Assembly (NCBI GenBank): GCA_019915015.1
Contig: JAHBBC010000003.1
Location: forward strand, 682,001-746,000
Direction of reading: 5' to 3'
DNA: 64,000 nucleotides
Origin: Auriscalpium vulgare
Taxonomy: Eukaryota > Basidiomycota > Agaricomycetes > Russulales > Auriscalpiaceae
In this document: positions 24,574-36,071 of the stretch, piece by piece
Position numbering within the stretch: position 1 is the stretch's first letter
Layout: each line of letters opens with the position of its first letter
Made by a program: the position numbers and the translations under genes
The notes under the pieces: model-generated
What the model was told of the DNA's origin: nothing
Database searches by the model: none
The model's input: the letters and a program-made list of their open reading frames with translations, nothing else

Positions 24574-26249
24574 TTACCGTTCCGACATTTGAGCCAGGTA
24601 GTCAGACAACTGCACGCGGCATGAGCAGACGACAGTCTAGCATTGCAAACGACACGCACCTTCAATGCACCAGTCCTTATGCTCTCGCCAAGGTTCTGAA
24701 CGTCAGGGTTAGACATAACACGCGCCATTGCGTCTCTGGCCGCAACCTCCAGCCCCGCCAAACTACCGTCCCCAGCACCGGCACCTGCGCCCTCCAGGTC
24801 TTCCTCTTCCTCACGGCCAAAGTATTGATTAGATGATATCGAGGTCGCTCCCTGGAACTGAGCAAGCCGCTGACGTCCCTCAGCCACGGTTGACGGGTCG
24901 TAGGAGTTTCGCTCAAAGAACATGTCCGATGAGATTGCCTTTTGGCCGCCAAACCGATCGCGCGCTGTGGTGGGAGCGTCATCAACTACGGGAGACGAGC
25001 TCAAATGCAAAGTGAGATCGCGAGATAAATGTGACTGGTTGGCGCATACCTGGTTCGTGCAGGCGCGGCAGTGCTCGCAGAGGGAAGCCCACCGAAACCT
25101 AATCGCTTCATGCCCATACCCAGTCTTTCCATATCCTGGTTATTTCCAGTCGGCTTTGGTGTGCCCTTGGCAGCCGCCGCCCTCGCTGCGCCTGCTGCCA
25201 CAGGTTTGTTCTTGAGCTCCAGTGCCTCCGCCTCCTTCTTTGCACGTGCTTCTGCCTCCTCGCGCTCGCGATCGTACCCCAGTTGTTTGATCCTTTCCGC
25301 CTCCTCTGCAGCCTTCCTTTCTGCCTCGGCAAAATCTAGCGGGGCAGCGGCCTTGCGCGCGCCCAACCCGCCCAGTTTTGACTTCTTGGGAGCTGCGGCG
25401 GTGGTGGACGTCGTGGACGTGGAAGATGAAGAAAGACGTGATGAGCCGAGACCCGAGGGACGAGCCGTACCTCCACTGGAATTGGTGCGGAGCGAGGATG
25501 ATGTGACAGTACGGGGACCCGTCGATGCAGGGCGACCGAGGACAGGCGGAGTCGCAGGCTTGGTAGCTTGAGGGGTGGGCTTCGGAGCGGCAGGTTTGTC
25601 CCATGACGAGAAGAAGTCATCCTCGCCGTCGCCAGCCGGGCCCTGCGAAGGAGACTTCGCGAGCTCGAGACCATCGACATGGATCCCTTCGGGATACCTG
25701 GGCGCTAGACGTGAGCAGTAGGTAGTTACGGATGGAGAGCTACGCACCTGATCGCATCCTCTTTCACTCGCTTCGCAAGCTCCTCCTTGTAGAGCTCGGC
25801 CACGCGACTGGTATACTTCTTCTTCACATCGGAGTCTGATAACAGAGACGATCCGCCGTGACGTGTAAAAAATTCAGTCGCGGACCCATTGCCGCCGACC
25901 TTCATGGTGCGTAACTGATTCAGCTGCCAGCTGTCGAGGTTCGTAGACCTGCCAATAGCGATGGGCTGATAGATGACAGCACAATGAGATAGGATGCTCA
26001 CCTGACGAAACTAATGTGCACGCCCATATTTCTATGAACGCTAGAGCAATCTAGGCATATGTAGACACCAAACGTTACGCTCGACCATGTCGGGTTTCGC
26101 GCTTGGCAGTCGAAGCACATCTGCAAAACAGAAAGGCCGCGTTGGTGAAGTAGAGACGGACATTCGATTGGCAGGCATACCTTGTTACCCTTTCCACCTT
26201 TGAGCACCTTGAACACTTGCTCCGTCTCTGCCTTGGTTGGGTCGGCCAT
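24574..26249 (-). CDS. GLO3: ArfGAP, GLO3 / ArfGAP2-3 type
   Basis: GTPase-activating protein for Arf1 in COPI vesicle traffic between Golgi and ER. Six exons: 26249-26181, 26120-26002, 25948-25748, 25697-25050, 24999-24660 and 24609-24574; 1413 nt, 470 residues. The ArfGAP domain is at about residues 5-125: zinc finger C-x2-C-x16-C-x2-C ([12 protein letters not shown] to CLDCSSVHR) and the invariant arginine finger in [16 protein letters not shown]. The middle holds [20 protein letters not shown], typical of the Glo3 branch, then a Ser/Thr/Pro linker and a highly charged coiled-coil stretch ([20 protein letters not shown]). The C-terminal Glo3 motif region has [13 protein letters not shown] and [17 protein letters not shown], repeats recognised in ArfGAP2/3. 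It ends [11 protein letters not shown]. Confidence 0.93.
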
Positions 26250-26509
26250 TGAGTGCGGTGCTCTTGACGATGAAGGAGGGCAGGTTGAGGTCGTCGCTAG
26301 AAAGCACACGCCAGAGACTGCAGGACTGGTGTTAGGAGAATAGAGATCCCGAGGAAGCAGAGGCGCGATACCTCTTGGCCGGGGTGAGATGTAACTAGAG
26401 TTGGATGCGGTGCGCGGCGTGAAGGACTCGCCGAGAACGACACGTCTCCGGCTGCATGCCAATCATTCTGTCAGTGTATGTGATACGCTAGGGAACTTGT
26501 CACCTATGT

Positions 26510-26592
26510 GCCCGCTTAGCTCAGCGGTAGAGCGCGTCACTCGTATTCGCGTGGCTATGATGAGGTCGGTTGTTCGAATCAGCCAGTGGGCA
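26510..26592 (+). tRNA. tRNA-Thr (anticodon CGU) with an 11-nt intron
   Basis: Cloverleaf read by eye: acceptor GCCCGCT pairs with AGTGGGC (one G-T), D arm GCTC/GAGC with loop AGCGGTA, anticodon stem CGTCA/TGATG, loop C-T-CGT-A then A after an 11-nt intron, and T arm GGTTG/CAGCC with loop TTCGAAT. U33 precedes the anticodon CGT, which reads ACG (Thr). The intron sits one base 3' of the anticodon, the standard position for nuclear tRNA introns. Internal A box (TAGCTCAGCGGTAGAGC) and B box (GGTTGTTCGAATC) are present. Discriminator base A. Total 83 nt, 72 after splicing. Confidence 0.9.
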
Positions 26593-26596
26593 TTTT
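26593..26596 (+). terminator. RNA polymerase III terminator of the tRNA
   Basis: TTTT immediately after the discriminator base; a second T run follows 7 nt later. Confidence 0.7.
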
Positions 26597-26973
26597 GTTG
26601 TTTTACGCTTCCAGACGCCCGTGTTGATGGTCTCAAAGCGTGGGGCACGAGGCCAGCGGGCCTTGTTGTTGTCCAACACCTCCAGCCCGGGCTATAAATG
26701 AGTTGCTTCTCCATCCTCCCGAGTTGGCGTCGGCCACGTTGTCTGCCGTATCCAAGCGGCTTTGTGTTGCCAGGGGACTGCCAGTGTCAGGGAATAGAAT
26801 CTAGGGAGTTATTGTCTCCGCTAGCCAACTGATCTTCCTGGTGCCTCACGCTCTGGCAGCACAATAGACTACTCCCCATGCCTGCCCTGTCTTGAAGCTG
26901 CGCAAGTCGCTCTGGGACCGCACGAGGGCCGTCCAATTGCCCGGCATCACCGACTTCTCGTCACACCTAAGGA
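26597..26973. other. Intergenic stretch before the carboxypeptidase
   Basis: Upstream region of the S10 carboxypeptidase gene; no motif apart from the TATA box that follows. Confidence 0.4.
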
Positions 26974-26979
26974 TATAAA
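26974..26979 (+). promoter_or_regulatory. TATA box of the S10 carboxypeptidase gene
   Basis: TATAAA 74 nt before the ATG, in a context (GGATATAAAG) typical of strong fungal promoters. Confidence 0.55.
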
Positions 26980-27052
26980 GTTCGAAGGTATGGCCGCTTA
27001 GTGGCGATCTAACCCTGTCTAACCTCCGCCCGCTCGGTTTCCTTTGCCCGCG

Positions 27053-29386
27053 ATGCTCTGCGCTTTCCCTCTGCTTTGGTTGATTGCCACAGTCTCTGCT
27101 AGTCCATGGTCACCTTTGGAGCACACTCGAGCCAACGATGCCGAAAGCAAGTCCGCCAGCCGGCCCCAAGCTTCCCGTACGTCTACCGCAGTGACGTGTA
27201 AGCGGCCGTGGGCTCATGTTTTCACGCAGAATTTCTCGTCAATGGGAAGGGCATACCCGATGTCAACTTCGACGTCGGACCTAGCTACTCCGGCCTACTC
27301 CCAATTAGCTCTAATTCAAATGAGACACGAAAGGTTTGTGTAGCGTTGGCTCGCGTGTCCGAACCGATGGCTCAACTCTCTGCTCGCTAGCTATTCTTCT
27401 GGTATTTTCCTCCTTCTGGACAAGGAAGCACAAACGATCTGATTCTCTGGTAGCGTCGAGAGTCCCTTTCCGATGCTCACCATTCTAAACTTGATTGCAG
27501 GACGAATGGCGGACCGGGCTGCTCAGGCCTGGAGGGCCTGCTACAAGAGAACGGCGTATGCTTCGTCTCCAGTCTACCAAAGCACCCACTCTGACTGTCT
27601 CATCTCTAGCCCTTTAGCTGGCAATGGGGCCAAGCGAACCCAACCAAGAATCCTTATAGTTGGACAAATCTTGCTCATGTCCTTTGGATCGAGCAGCCTG
27701 TTGGCACGGGTTACTCTCAAGGCACTCCCAACATCCAGGTGCGTTCATTTCGACAGTTGCTTGGCGCCCCCTCATGAGCCCTGCCCCCAGAATGAAGAGG
27801 ATCTATCAGCGCAACTTGTTGGTTTCCTTCAACAGTTCCTAGACGTGTTCTCCGGTTTGCAGAACAAGAAGTTCTGGCTCACGGGTGAAAGCGTAAGCAC
27901 ACGCTAAGCGATTGTCCACTTCCTTTCCTGACTTTTCATGCAGTACGCGGGCATGTATATACCATGCATGTTACCTTTTTCTCTTCCCAAAGTCTTATTC
28001 GACTGACTTGGCGGCATCAGATATTGCTGACTACATATACTCTCATCCTGGCTCTCTAGCCCTTAACCTGCAAGGAATTTGGCTTGGGAGCCGTAAGACG
28101 GTTTCTCCATTCAATGATACTCGTCTGTTAATTCAGACCTTGACACGCAGCCGTCGTTGGAGAAGATGCGATCCAGATGTTTACCCCAGCTGTGAGCTTC
28201 GTGCATAAATTCGAGAACGTCTTCGGTTTCAAGCAAGTGCAATGTTCGACTGATTTATCACACTCACTGAACTGTGCCACAGCCAATCTTTCATGGCATC
28301 ACTGGATGCTCGAGCCACATCTTGTGGATACACGCAATACTTGGAGACGCACTTGACGTATCCTCCTCCGGCCGCTCCCTTCGAATACCCGGGAAACACC
28401 TTCGAGGCCGCTCCAGGGTGCGACGTCTACACGGATATACTAATGGCGGCGCTGCTGCTCAACCCTGCATTCAACATATATCGTATCTTCGACATGGTGA
28501 GCTTTATCCTCTCGCTTTGCTTTGTATCTATTTGCTAAATGTATGTAAAAAGCCTCCAGTTCTGTGGGACGTTCTTGGTTTCCCGTAGGTTATCACAACA
28601 GGTTCCTCCGTGGTTCCAAACTCAGTGCCGGTTCTAGCGGCACCTTCCCTCAATCACAATCTCCAATTTACTTTGCTCGCTCAGACGTCAAGGCCGCCAT
28701 CCACGCTCCGCAGTCAGCACAATGGACGGAATGCAATAGTGCCGTGTTCCCAAACGAGGACAACAGTTTGCTTGCTACCTACACTGTACTACCGGATGTC
28801 ATCCAACGCAGTGTAAGAACGGTGATTGTCACTGGTGCTGCAGACTTCTCGTTGTTGACGGAAGGGTGAGTTCAATCGAAGGTATAACTGCATGAGTCGT
28901 CGCTCACACCTTCATTTACCATGTAGGACGCGGCTCGCTCTTCAAAAGTAAGTGATCACCGTTGGTTGGGATTCCCTTGAAAGCTGATTACACACTCCAT
29001 GATATCAGTATGACCTGTACGTCTGCATTGTCTTGCTCTTACTTTTACATCGCCTCTGTTTCTAAACGAAACTGTAGGGAATGGAAAGCAAGGCTTCCAG
29101 AGCGCTCCTCAGCCGGATACCCTCATCGTTGACGGCGTTGGCGCCACGGGCTTCATGCAGTCAGAGCGCGGGCTGACATACTACGAAGTGTCGCTCACTG
29201 GGCATATGTATGTCGTAACCCTTCGCCTTTTTTGCGTTGCTGACGAGTCTGTGGTCATAGGGTACCTCAGTTCAACCCGAAGGTATGTGTGTTGGGCGCT
29301 TTCATATGTTTTGGTCTGTTCACCTTCGATACCAGGCGGCCTTTCAGTCCATGCAATACCTATTGGGGATCCGGAGTACACCATGA
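27053..29386 (+). CDS. Secreted serine carboxypeptidase, peptidase family S10
   Basis: Extracellular or vacuolar exopeptidase that removes C-terminal residues at acidic pH. Seventeen exons: 27053-27176, 27230-27333, 27391-27449, 27501-27555, 27610-27738, 27791-27892, 27944-27965, 28021-28092, 28151-28232, 28283-28496, 28553-28584, 28626-28865, 28927-28947, 29009-29016, 29078-29207, 29261-29282 and 29336-29386; 1467 nt, 488 residues. A signal peptide ([16 protein letters not shown]) leads. S10 landmarks are [26 protein letters not shown], the nucleophile in WLTGESYAGMYIPYIADY, the catalytic Asp in [12 protein letters not shown], and the His in LTGHMVPQFNPK. Two introns (donors at 27966 and 28233) are GC-AG, and exon 14 has only 8 nt; both are needed to keep frame and motifs. 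Intact as read. Confidence 0.92.
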
Positions 29387-29660
29387 CTGTGTTCGACGAG
29401 TTTAGAGCAATGCTAACGACAGGTCGTTACGGTTTCTTGACACACCTTCATGATTTTATGCGGACCTTGTACAATATTGAACGAGTCTACGACTTTACTG
29501 TATATACTACATACGAGCATGCGCCACTTCGGCGGCATTATCATGAACTGAGTGCACTATTAAAGGTCACCAAAACCCACGATTGATTGTTCTCGTACGG
29601 TAACAGTTGCATAACTAACCTAGAAGATGGCTAAGATTGTTTACAACGACCTTCGTTCTC

Positions 29661-32600
29661 TCAACCTCCGCGTCCGCGTCCTTTCATCTGCGCCTGCTCC
29701 TCGTCCATAAATCCTACTACAGATATCTCTTCGAACTGCTCGGCATCCTCCACCGCCTGCCGGTCCTCTGTTTCCCAGCCAAGCCAAGCTCCATCGCCTC
29801 TCTTGCCTTGCTGCTCAAGCACATCGACACCTGACGAAGGCGTGGAGATCGACGCTGCCGATCCGCCTTCGCCGCGCGACGTAGACCGAGAAATCACATC
29901 GTCCTCGTGTCCCGACGGGTAGGACAGCAAGAAATCTTCGTCCTCCTCGTCAAACTCCAGGGTCGCGGGCTCGCCAGTCGCAGTGTGGTCGGATTTTGCA
30001 AGCATCCGCGGCGAGCGCACCTTACCTATCTCGCGGCGCAGACGACCAAGCCCCTCACTCATGCCTTCACTGATACCTGAAGTCATGCGCTGGATAGGAA
30101 TAGTGTTCTTGAACGAGCTGGGTCTGGATCCAGTCGGGCCGTTGGGGAGCATTGGGATGACCGGCGGAGAGGAAGGGTACTCCAAGTCACTGGCCATGGC
30201 GGACGATAGGGGTTCATCGAACGACGAAGGGAGGCCAATGTCGACACCCAAGGAGCCCTGGACGAAAGACTCCCCAACCCCCTTAGAGTATGCACTAACT
30301 TCCACCTCCTTACGGACTTCGATCTTCGGTCCAGGTACATCGAGTTGGTGTCGGCGTATGAGCCCGTGATAGTCCCCAGCCAGCTCGTAGAACGAGAACT
30401 GGTGCGAGAGATAGACGGGGCGCGGAAGTACGTGCATCGAAAGAGAACTGGTTTGAAGCTCAGCGTGTGCCAGCCAGCTGAAAGCAGACGTCAGCACGGA
30501 CAGTTGCACTAAAACGTCGAACGTACTTGAGCTTTCCCGTTGTGTTGATCCCCGCCTCTGCAGTGTTCGCCACAGATCGAGTGACCACGGGCCAGTCATG
30601 GCCTCTCCTGACATTCCATGTCGCAACTTCATCCACATGTCCCGCAAGGTCTGTCGGTTTCTGCATCATCTGGGACAAGCCCGAAACGTTGGCCGAAGGC
30701 GAGGTGTTCGGTCTTCCGAAAGAGGATCGTGTAGGCAGTGAAATGCTTGTGCCTCCTATACCAGGTATGGCGCCTGGGACAGACAGGCTATGCTCTTGTA
30801 AGCGACGGTCCACGAATACACGTCGCAGCGAGATGGTTCCATCAACGGGGTCGAACAACAAAACATCCTGAAAATTCGTAGGTCGACGAAGGCGAACCGG
30901 CGATAATGGTTCCTGGCTGGGCGACGATTGCGTAGAAGTTGGAGACGAAGAGGAAGGAGAATGCACGCTCAGTGGCGGAAGGAGGCGCTTGGGAAGGGAA
31001 TGAGTGTTAGAATCAATGAATGTGAAGACCAAAGGGGCGGCTCCGCGGTCGGCAGTTGGCGAAGACGTTGGCCTCACCCGCACAATCGGCGAGAGGGTAG
31101 TGGACAACGGCTGCTGCGGTGCTGAATGTCAATGGCACTTCACGAAGTATGCAAATATGCTTACCAGCTTCGTATAGTTGAATACACGGCCCTTCAGGTG
31201 GCTCTGCTCTTCACTCTTGCCTCCATAAGGGTTGGTGGCGAAGACGTGCACAGTACGGTTCCTAGAGCCGACGGCTATCCAACGTCCATCGGGTGCCCAC
31301 TCGTGCTGCTCCACAACCGCGGAGGTTCGCCCTCTGCGCAAATCGTACATATGCCAAGGCGCATCCTCCTGTCGAATGTTTAACACGCTGGTACCGATGA
31401 CAAGTGCTGGTCTCTCTCACCTCTGCTCGCAAGCGACTGTCAACGTCTGGAGATTGCAACATCTCCCTCCTCACTGCTCGCGCCGCACGAGATGCGGGCT
31501 TGAGTTGGTAGACCTTCAGGGTCTGCCCATCTTCCGGCACTGTCAAGAGCGAAGTGCCATCGGCAGAGAACTGTAACGAAGAAATCGACTGGCTCTTGGA
31601 CGCCATGAACTCTGTGATGGTCTCTGGCTCTTGGGGATGCGCAGCCGGGGATAGCAGAGGCGCCAGGTCTAGGACGGTGACATAATTCCCTTTCGAATAT
31701 TCTGACGGAGTCGTGCTGACAAAAGGAGACGGCGGCGCAGAGGTGTTCGAGTCGATATCGTCCACCAGAGGGCGACCGATGCCGGTGGAAGGCGACTGTG
31801 AATATCGACGCTGGTGAGGTCGACTTGCAGCCGGCGCACTGCGGGAGAAAGTAGGAAATCGCGGGGTTTGCGCTTCAGAGGGTGTATCAGTCGCAATTCG
31901 CGTGCGAGCGGCAGTGAATGCCATCGCGCCGAGTGACCGCATTCCGCTGAGAACACTGCCGCCCACCCGCATAGCCATGTTGCCGATGTCAGCCTGTGAC
32001 AAACTACCGGTGGTGTCGGCGCGCACAGGTGACCGCGTGCGAGGCTGCGTCGAGGTCGCCACTTGGTTGGAGAAGTCGACCCGAGGAGGAGGCGAGGAGA
32101 ATGCGAGGAGACGGCCTGAAAGAGCAAAAACGGGCTGCAGGTCGGCAGGTGGCGCGTCCTCTGAGTCTAGAGTGTGCGGTGGTAATACATTATGGTTGGT
32201 ATCGTCGTTTGAATTCTTGGATGAAGGGCGAGCGAAAGCAGAGAGAGAGTGATGAGGAATTATGAAGAGGGTTGCAAGTGTACAGGGAGAAATGATGCGC
32301 AACGTTGATGGTTTTGAAGTGCTCTGAAGACGTCGTCAACTCTATACACCGGACTATCACACGGCGACTAACCAGAAGGATGAAGTTGGGGCTCGATGAA
32401 AATGATACAAGGCCAGGTACAAAAAGTTTCTCGAGGACTTGATGAGTAGCAAGAGAATAGACAATAAATTCGGGATTCTGTAAGGGTCGTTTCGCGCTAC
32501 GATGGTGTTAAGTGATAGTTAAAAAGCTGAACATTGAGCACTTACATGACACCAACAGCAGGCCTGGCGCGGGAAAGTCGGTCGTCCAAAGTCGTAGAGG

Positions 32601-34317
32601 GGGGAGGTAAGATTGCCGCCGACCAGACATGACCCCAATCCGTGCTTGGCAGATTGAGGACCTCCGTGATGGAGTCAAGCTGGGAGCAATCCCATATCTG
32701 GAGCCCGGAACGATACCCTAGGAAGAGTAACCGCCTAGACACGACGTGAGATTGACTTCTGGAGGCCATATAGGAAAGGAAACCAACCTAGCGCAGCCAG
32801 CATTCAGAGTATCCCATCTCGCCCATGTAATGCTCTCGCCCTGGTCACTGCCAGGGTACTGCGAAAGCCCTGGCCTCTCGTTCTCGCTCAGTGCGAGCAC
32901 CTCCTCCAATGTCTTTCCTCCCGCGTCTGTCCCCCAGCTGCGACGGCGATCCCCCTGCTCCTCAGGGGCACCGGTTGGGGACATGAAGCTCCCGAACGAT
33001 ACAGGGAGCGAGACACGTGGAGGAGAAGGTGCAGCAGAAGGGATGGGAATGGAGATTGACGAGGGAACGTAGCTACGCATCGTGCGTGAGAGGCCCTCCA
33101 GTCGGGTAGGCTGCCTGAGAACACGTGTCAGTATTGTGGGTCGCAGATGAACGGGCAAAGTGGAAGGTGTCTGTACACGGCAGTCATGGCGACTAAAGTA
33201 GAAACATTGTGTGGCGCCGCAAGGACCGTGACGAGGGAGAGTGTAAGAAACGAGATGTTCCTTACCTCGCGATCACGGGAGATCGAATGTGGCCAGAGAT
33301 AACGTCCGAAGATGCTCCCTCAGTCGCCAACCGTGGAGGGGACGGACGTTGAGAGTGCGATGCGCCAACAACGGCTTCCTCACCCGTGTTTACTGAGACT
33401 TTGGAGTCCTGTGTGTTCGATGCCAGTGTGCGCTGGCGCCGTGGTCTAGATCCTTGCTCTACTGGCGGAGAACTGACAGTCCTATCACAAAGGGTGAATA
33501 CATATAGGATGGGGTGTAGGACACAGGGCGTCCTGCACGTGGATGGGTGTCTCCGGAGGCAATGCTTACCTGACGCCAGGCAGAACGGGGGATAGAACAT
33601 GACCTGATGCACCCTCGATCGACTCGAACGCGGACGGACCTGGACTATCGCTTTCGCGATCGGCTACTGAGGGGGAGTGACGCGCGGGTGGTCCAAAATC
33701 GACATCTCGAGCTGGACTGTCATGCCTTGATTTCGCAGATGTCCTGCACGCAATTAAGCATTAGGACGGTGGCCCAGGGCAACAGAGCGTAGCAATAAGC
33801 AATGAGTAGGAAGAATGGCAACTTGCCTGCTGCTCGAGGTGCTTGTCCCTACACGCTTCCGCTCGGAGTCCGGAGTCCGGAGTCGAGGGACGAGGGTGTC
33901 GGATTCCATGGCAGTCACAATCCTGTTGACCTGCGACTGCTTGGCCTTGGACAGCCTATACGAACAACATGTGATCAGAAGATGAACACCAGGAGGATAC
34001 GGCGCTGATATGCCGGATATATCCAGGCATATTGGTGCAACGGGATGACTTGGTGCTCACCTGGCAAGTATTGGAGACTCTGTCGTGGGCGGTTCCGCCT
34101 GGACAAAGCCAGGCGAGCCTATTCCGCCACTGTCAGGAACGGTCTCGTCGTCCTCGCCGTCGCCGTCGAGTATGTGTGGAGGCGGCGGCGGTTCCGAGGC
34201 GTTGTAGTCCACATCAGGAACGAGGGGGGAATAGTCGTCGAGGTCAGGAATGAGGGAATTAGAATCGTCGTCATGCTTGAGTTTGCGAGATGCATGTGCT
34301 GTCCTCTTTGATGGCAT
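29661..34317 (-). CDS. BCAS3-family WD40 protein
   Basis: Large beta-propeller protein of the BCAS3 family; in animals BCAS3 pairs with PHAF1 and binds PI3P at autophagosome assembly sites, and the WD40 part is related to ATG18/WIPI. Eleven exons: 34317-34061, 33955-33827, 33743-33570, 33481-33266, 33114-32788, 32734-32546, 32496-32373, 32323-31421, 31368-31165, 31113-30527 and 30477-29661; 3927 nt, 1308 residues. A disordered acidic/Pro-rich N-terminus (~260 residues) precedes the propeller: ESITWARWDTLN, LLFLGYRSGLQIWD, FIVYSLATHQVLEKLFVPG, SSLQFSADGTSLLT, WHMYDLRRGRTSAVV (ATG18-like blade) and WAPDGRWIAVGSRNRTVHVF. The BCAS3 domain starts at QPLSTTLSPIVRVRP and contains ELQTSSLSMHVLPRPVYLS plus HQFSFYEL. 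The tail is acidic. One intron (33744-33826) is GC-AG. The 151-nt intron 4 is the longest placed here. Confidence 0.88.
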
Positions 34318-34914
34318 TAACCAAGACGGAGTGGCTGCGGGGTAGAGATAAAGCAGGGGACAAGGAGGTAAGATGTCGTTGAGCGTGCAAATAAATACTG
34401 CAAGAGATTGAGAATATGCGAAGATAAAGTTGTCTGAAGAAAGAGAAAGATGAAGATGCAAGGAAGCTGGATGTGTTGTGGTCAGTCGGATAGGGAGACA
34501 ACGTCCGCTTGGACGTCCTGTCCTGACTCCTTCCCCAAGACTGCCATTTTCGGTCATCTCGCCCTAACCCCGCCCTAAGGCTAGGTCTAGTCTTCCGCCG
34601 ATCATATCGTATAGCTTGACTATCAGGCTGTAGTCACTACTAACCCGCAGCGGAGACAGACTGTGCTCACTCACGCGCAGCACGGAATCGACTAGTGAGA
34701 CAGTCGTCAGCATTCTTGAAGATCCGGTGCACCCTCAGACTGACAGTCATGCTCATCGAACTCCCCCAGCATCCGCTCTGTTCCGACGCTGCTGGCTCCT
34801 GAAGGAACTCTTACCTCAGATGGCGGATGTCGATGAGCCCCTCCATCTGGCCCGTACATAAAGGTGACGTTGACAAATTTGTTACTTGCTCTTTCACCCC
34901 TCTGATATCACAGG
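34318..34914. promoter_or_regulatory. Shared intergenic region between divergent BCAS3-like and RDS1-like genes
   Basis: About 600 bp between divergent start codons; both promoters must lie here. ACATAAAG at about 34856 is a weak TATA-like element 55 nt before the plus-strand ATG. Confidence 0.4.
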
Positions 34915-36071
34915 ATGTTCGGCAAGACGCTGCTTCTCCTCACTGCCTGTCTCGCAGTTCAAGCTGCTAGCATCCCAGCCAAGCGTCAGAATAGCAACGG
35001 TACGGCGGCGCATCCAAATATCACCGGTATGTGTTCGCTGTCTGCCAAGATGTGTGTCTTGACTGCCTTGGGCACTACGCAGACCCGGATGTCCTCAACT
35101 TCGCGCTGACCCTTGAGCATCTCGAGAACGCATTCTACACAGGCGGTTTGCAGAACTTCTCCCAGGCGGCTTTCCTCAAGGCTGGATATGCCGCTTCTGT
35201 TCGAGGATACTACCAGCAGATCGCAAGCCATGAGCAGACTCATGTGGCTAACTTAACCTCTTTGCTTGGCACTCAGGCGGTCCAGCCTTGCACCTACAAT
35301 TTGTAGGTGTTGAACATATTGTTTCTGCCCTGAGATTGATAGCGTTGGGAAAATTAGCGGCAATGGCAATGTTTCCACCTTCGTCGCGACCAGTGACATG
35401 CTCGAGGTGGTCGGCGCTTCTGCATATTCAGGCTCTGCACGGTACCTCCAGAACAAAGTGAAGCATGTGTTCCCATGCCGTAGGATGTACACTGACGTTC
35501 TGCGCCCGTAGGACCTGTTGACTGCCGCTGCCGCCATTCTTGCGACGGAAGCTCGCCAGTCATCATGGATCAATAGCGCTGTCCGCGGTGGCAACCCGTG
35601 GTCCACGGCATATGAGGTTTGTTCCGTTACCTCTGTCAGAAACTCCGCTCAACCGCCACGCAGACACCGCTGGATTTGAACCAAGTGTACACTCTGGCGT
35701 CCTCCGTCATTGTCTCGTGCCCATCCAATAACACCGCTATCCCTGTGACACCGAATCCGCCGCTTACGGCCACGCCAGCTACCGCCAATCCCGGGCAGAA
35801 GATCACGCTCACCTTCAACACTACCAGCGGTCCGGTGACGAACGCCACCGGGTTGTATGCTGCTTTCTTGTCGGGTGTTACGCCGACGTTCCTTCCGCTC
35901 AGTGGGAATGGCACGTTCAGCGTGACCATCCCGTCGTTCCTGCGGGGTTTCGTGTTTTTGGCGATCACGAATAGTTCGTCGGAGGCAGATGATTCGGTCA
36001 CGGTTGCTGGACCAGCGTTCTTCAATTTTGCTTTCAACAGTAACAACTCGATCACACCGTTGCCCCGCTGA
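34915..36071 (+). CDS. Secreted ferritin-like domain protein, RDS1 type
   Basis: Member of the fungal ferritin-like family related to the yeast stress-response protein Rds1; biochemical role unproven. Five exons: 34915-35026, 35083-35302, 35358-35457, 35512-35616 and 35664-36071; 945 nt, 314 residues. Signal peptide MFGKTLLLLTACLAVQAAS, followed by a Lys-Arg (AKRQ) that may be a KEX2 site. The four-helix ferritin-like core begins VLNFALTLEHLENAFY (E-x-x-x-x-(E/F)-Y of the first helix) and continues GYYQQIASHEQTHVANL, with the E-x-x-H pair; later helices carry MLEVVGASAY and AAAAILATEARQSSWINSA. The C-terminal third is a Thr/Pro-rich beta-type domain with several N-glycosylation sites. The ligand spacing suggests a metal site could be kept, but this is inference. 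Confidence 0.88.
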
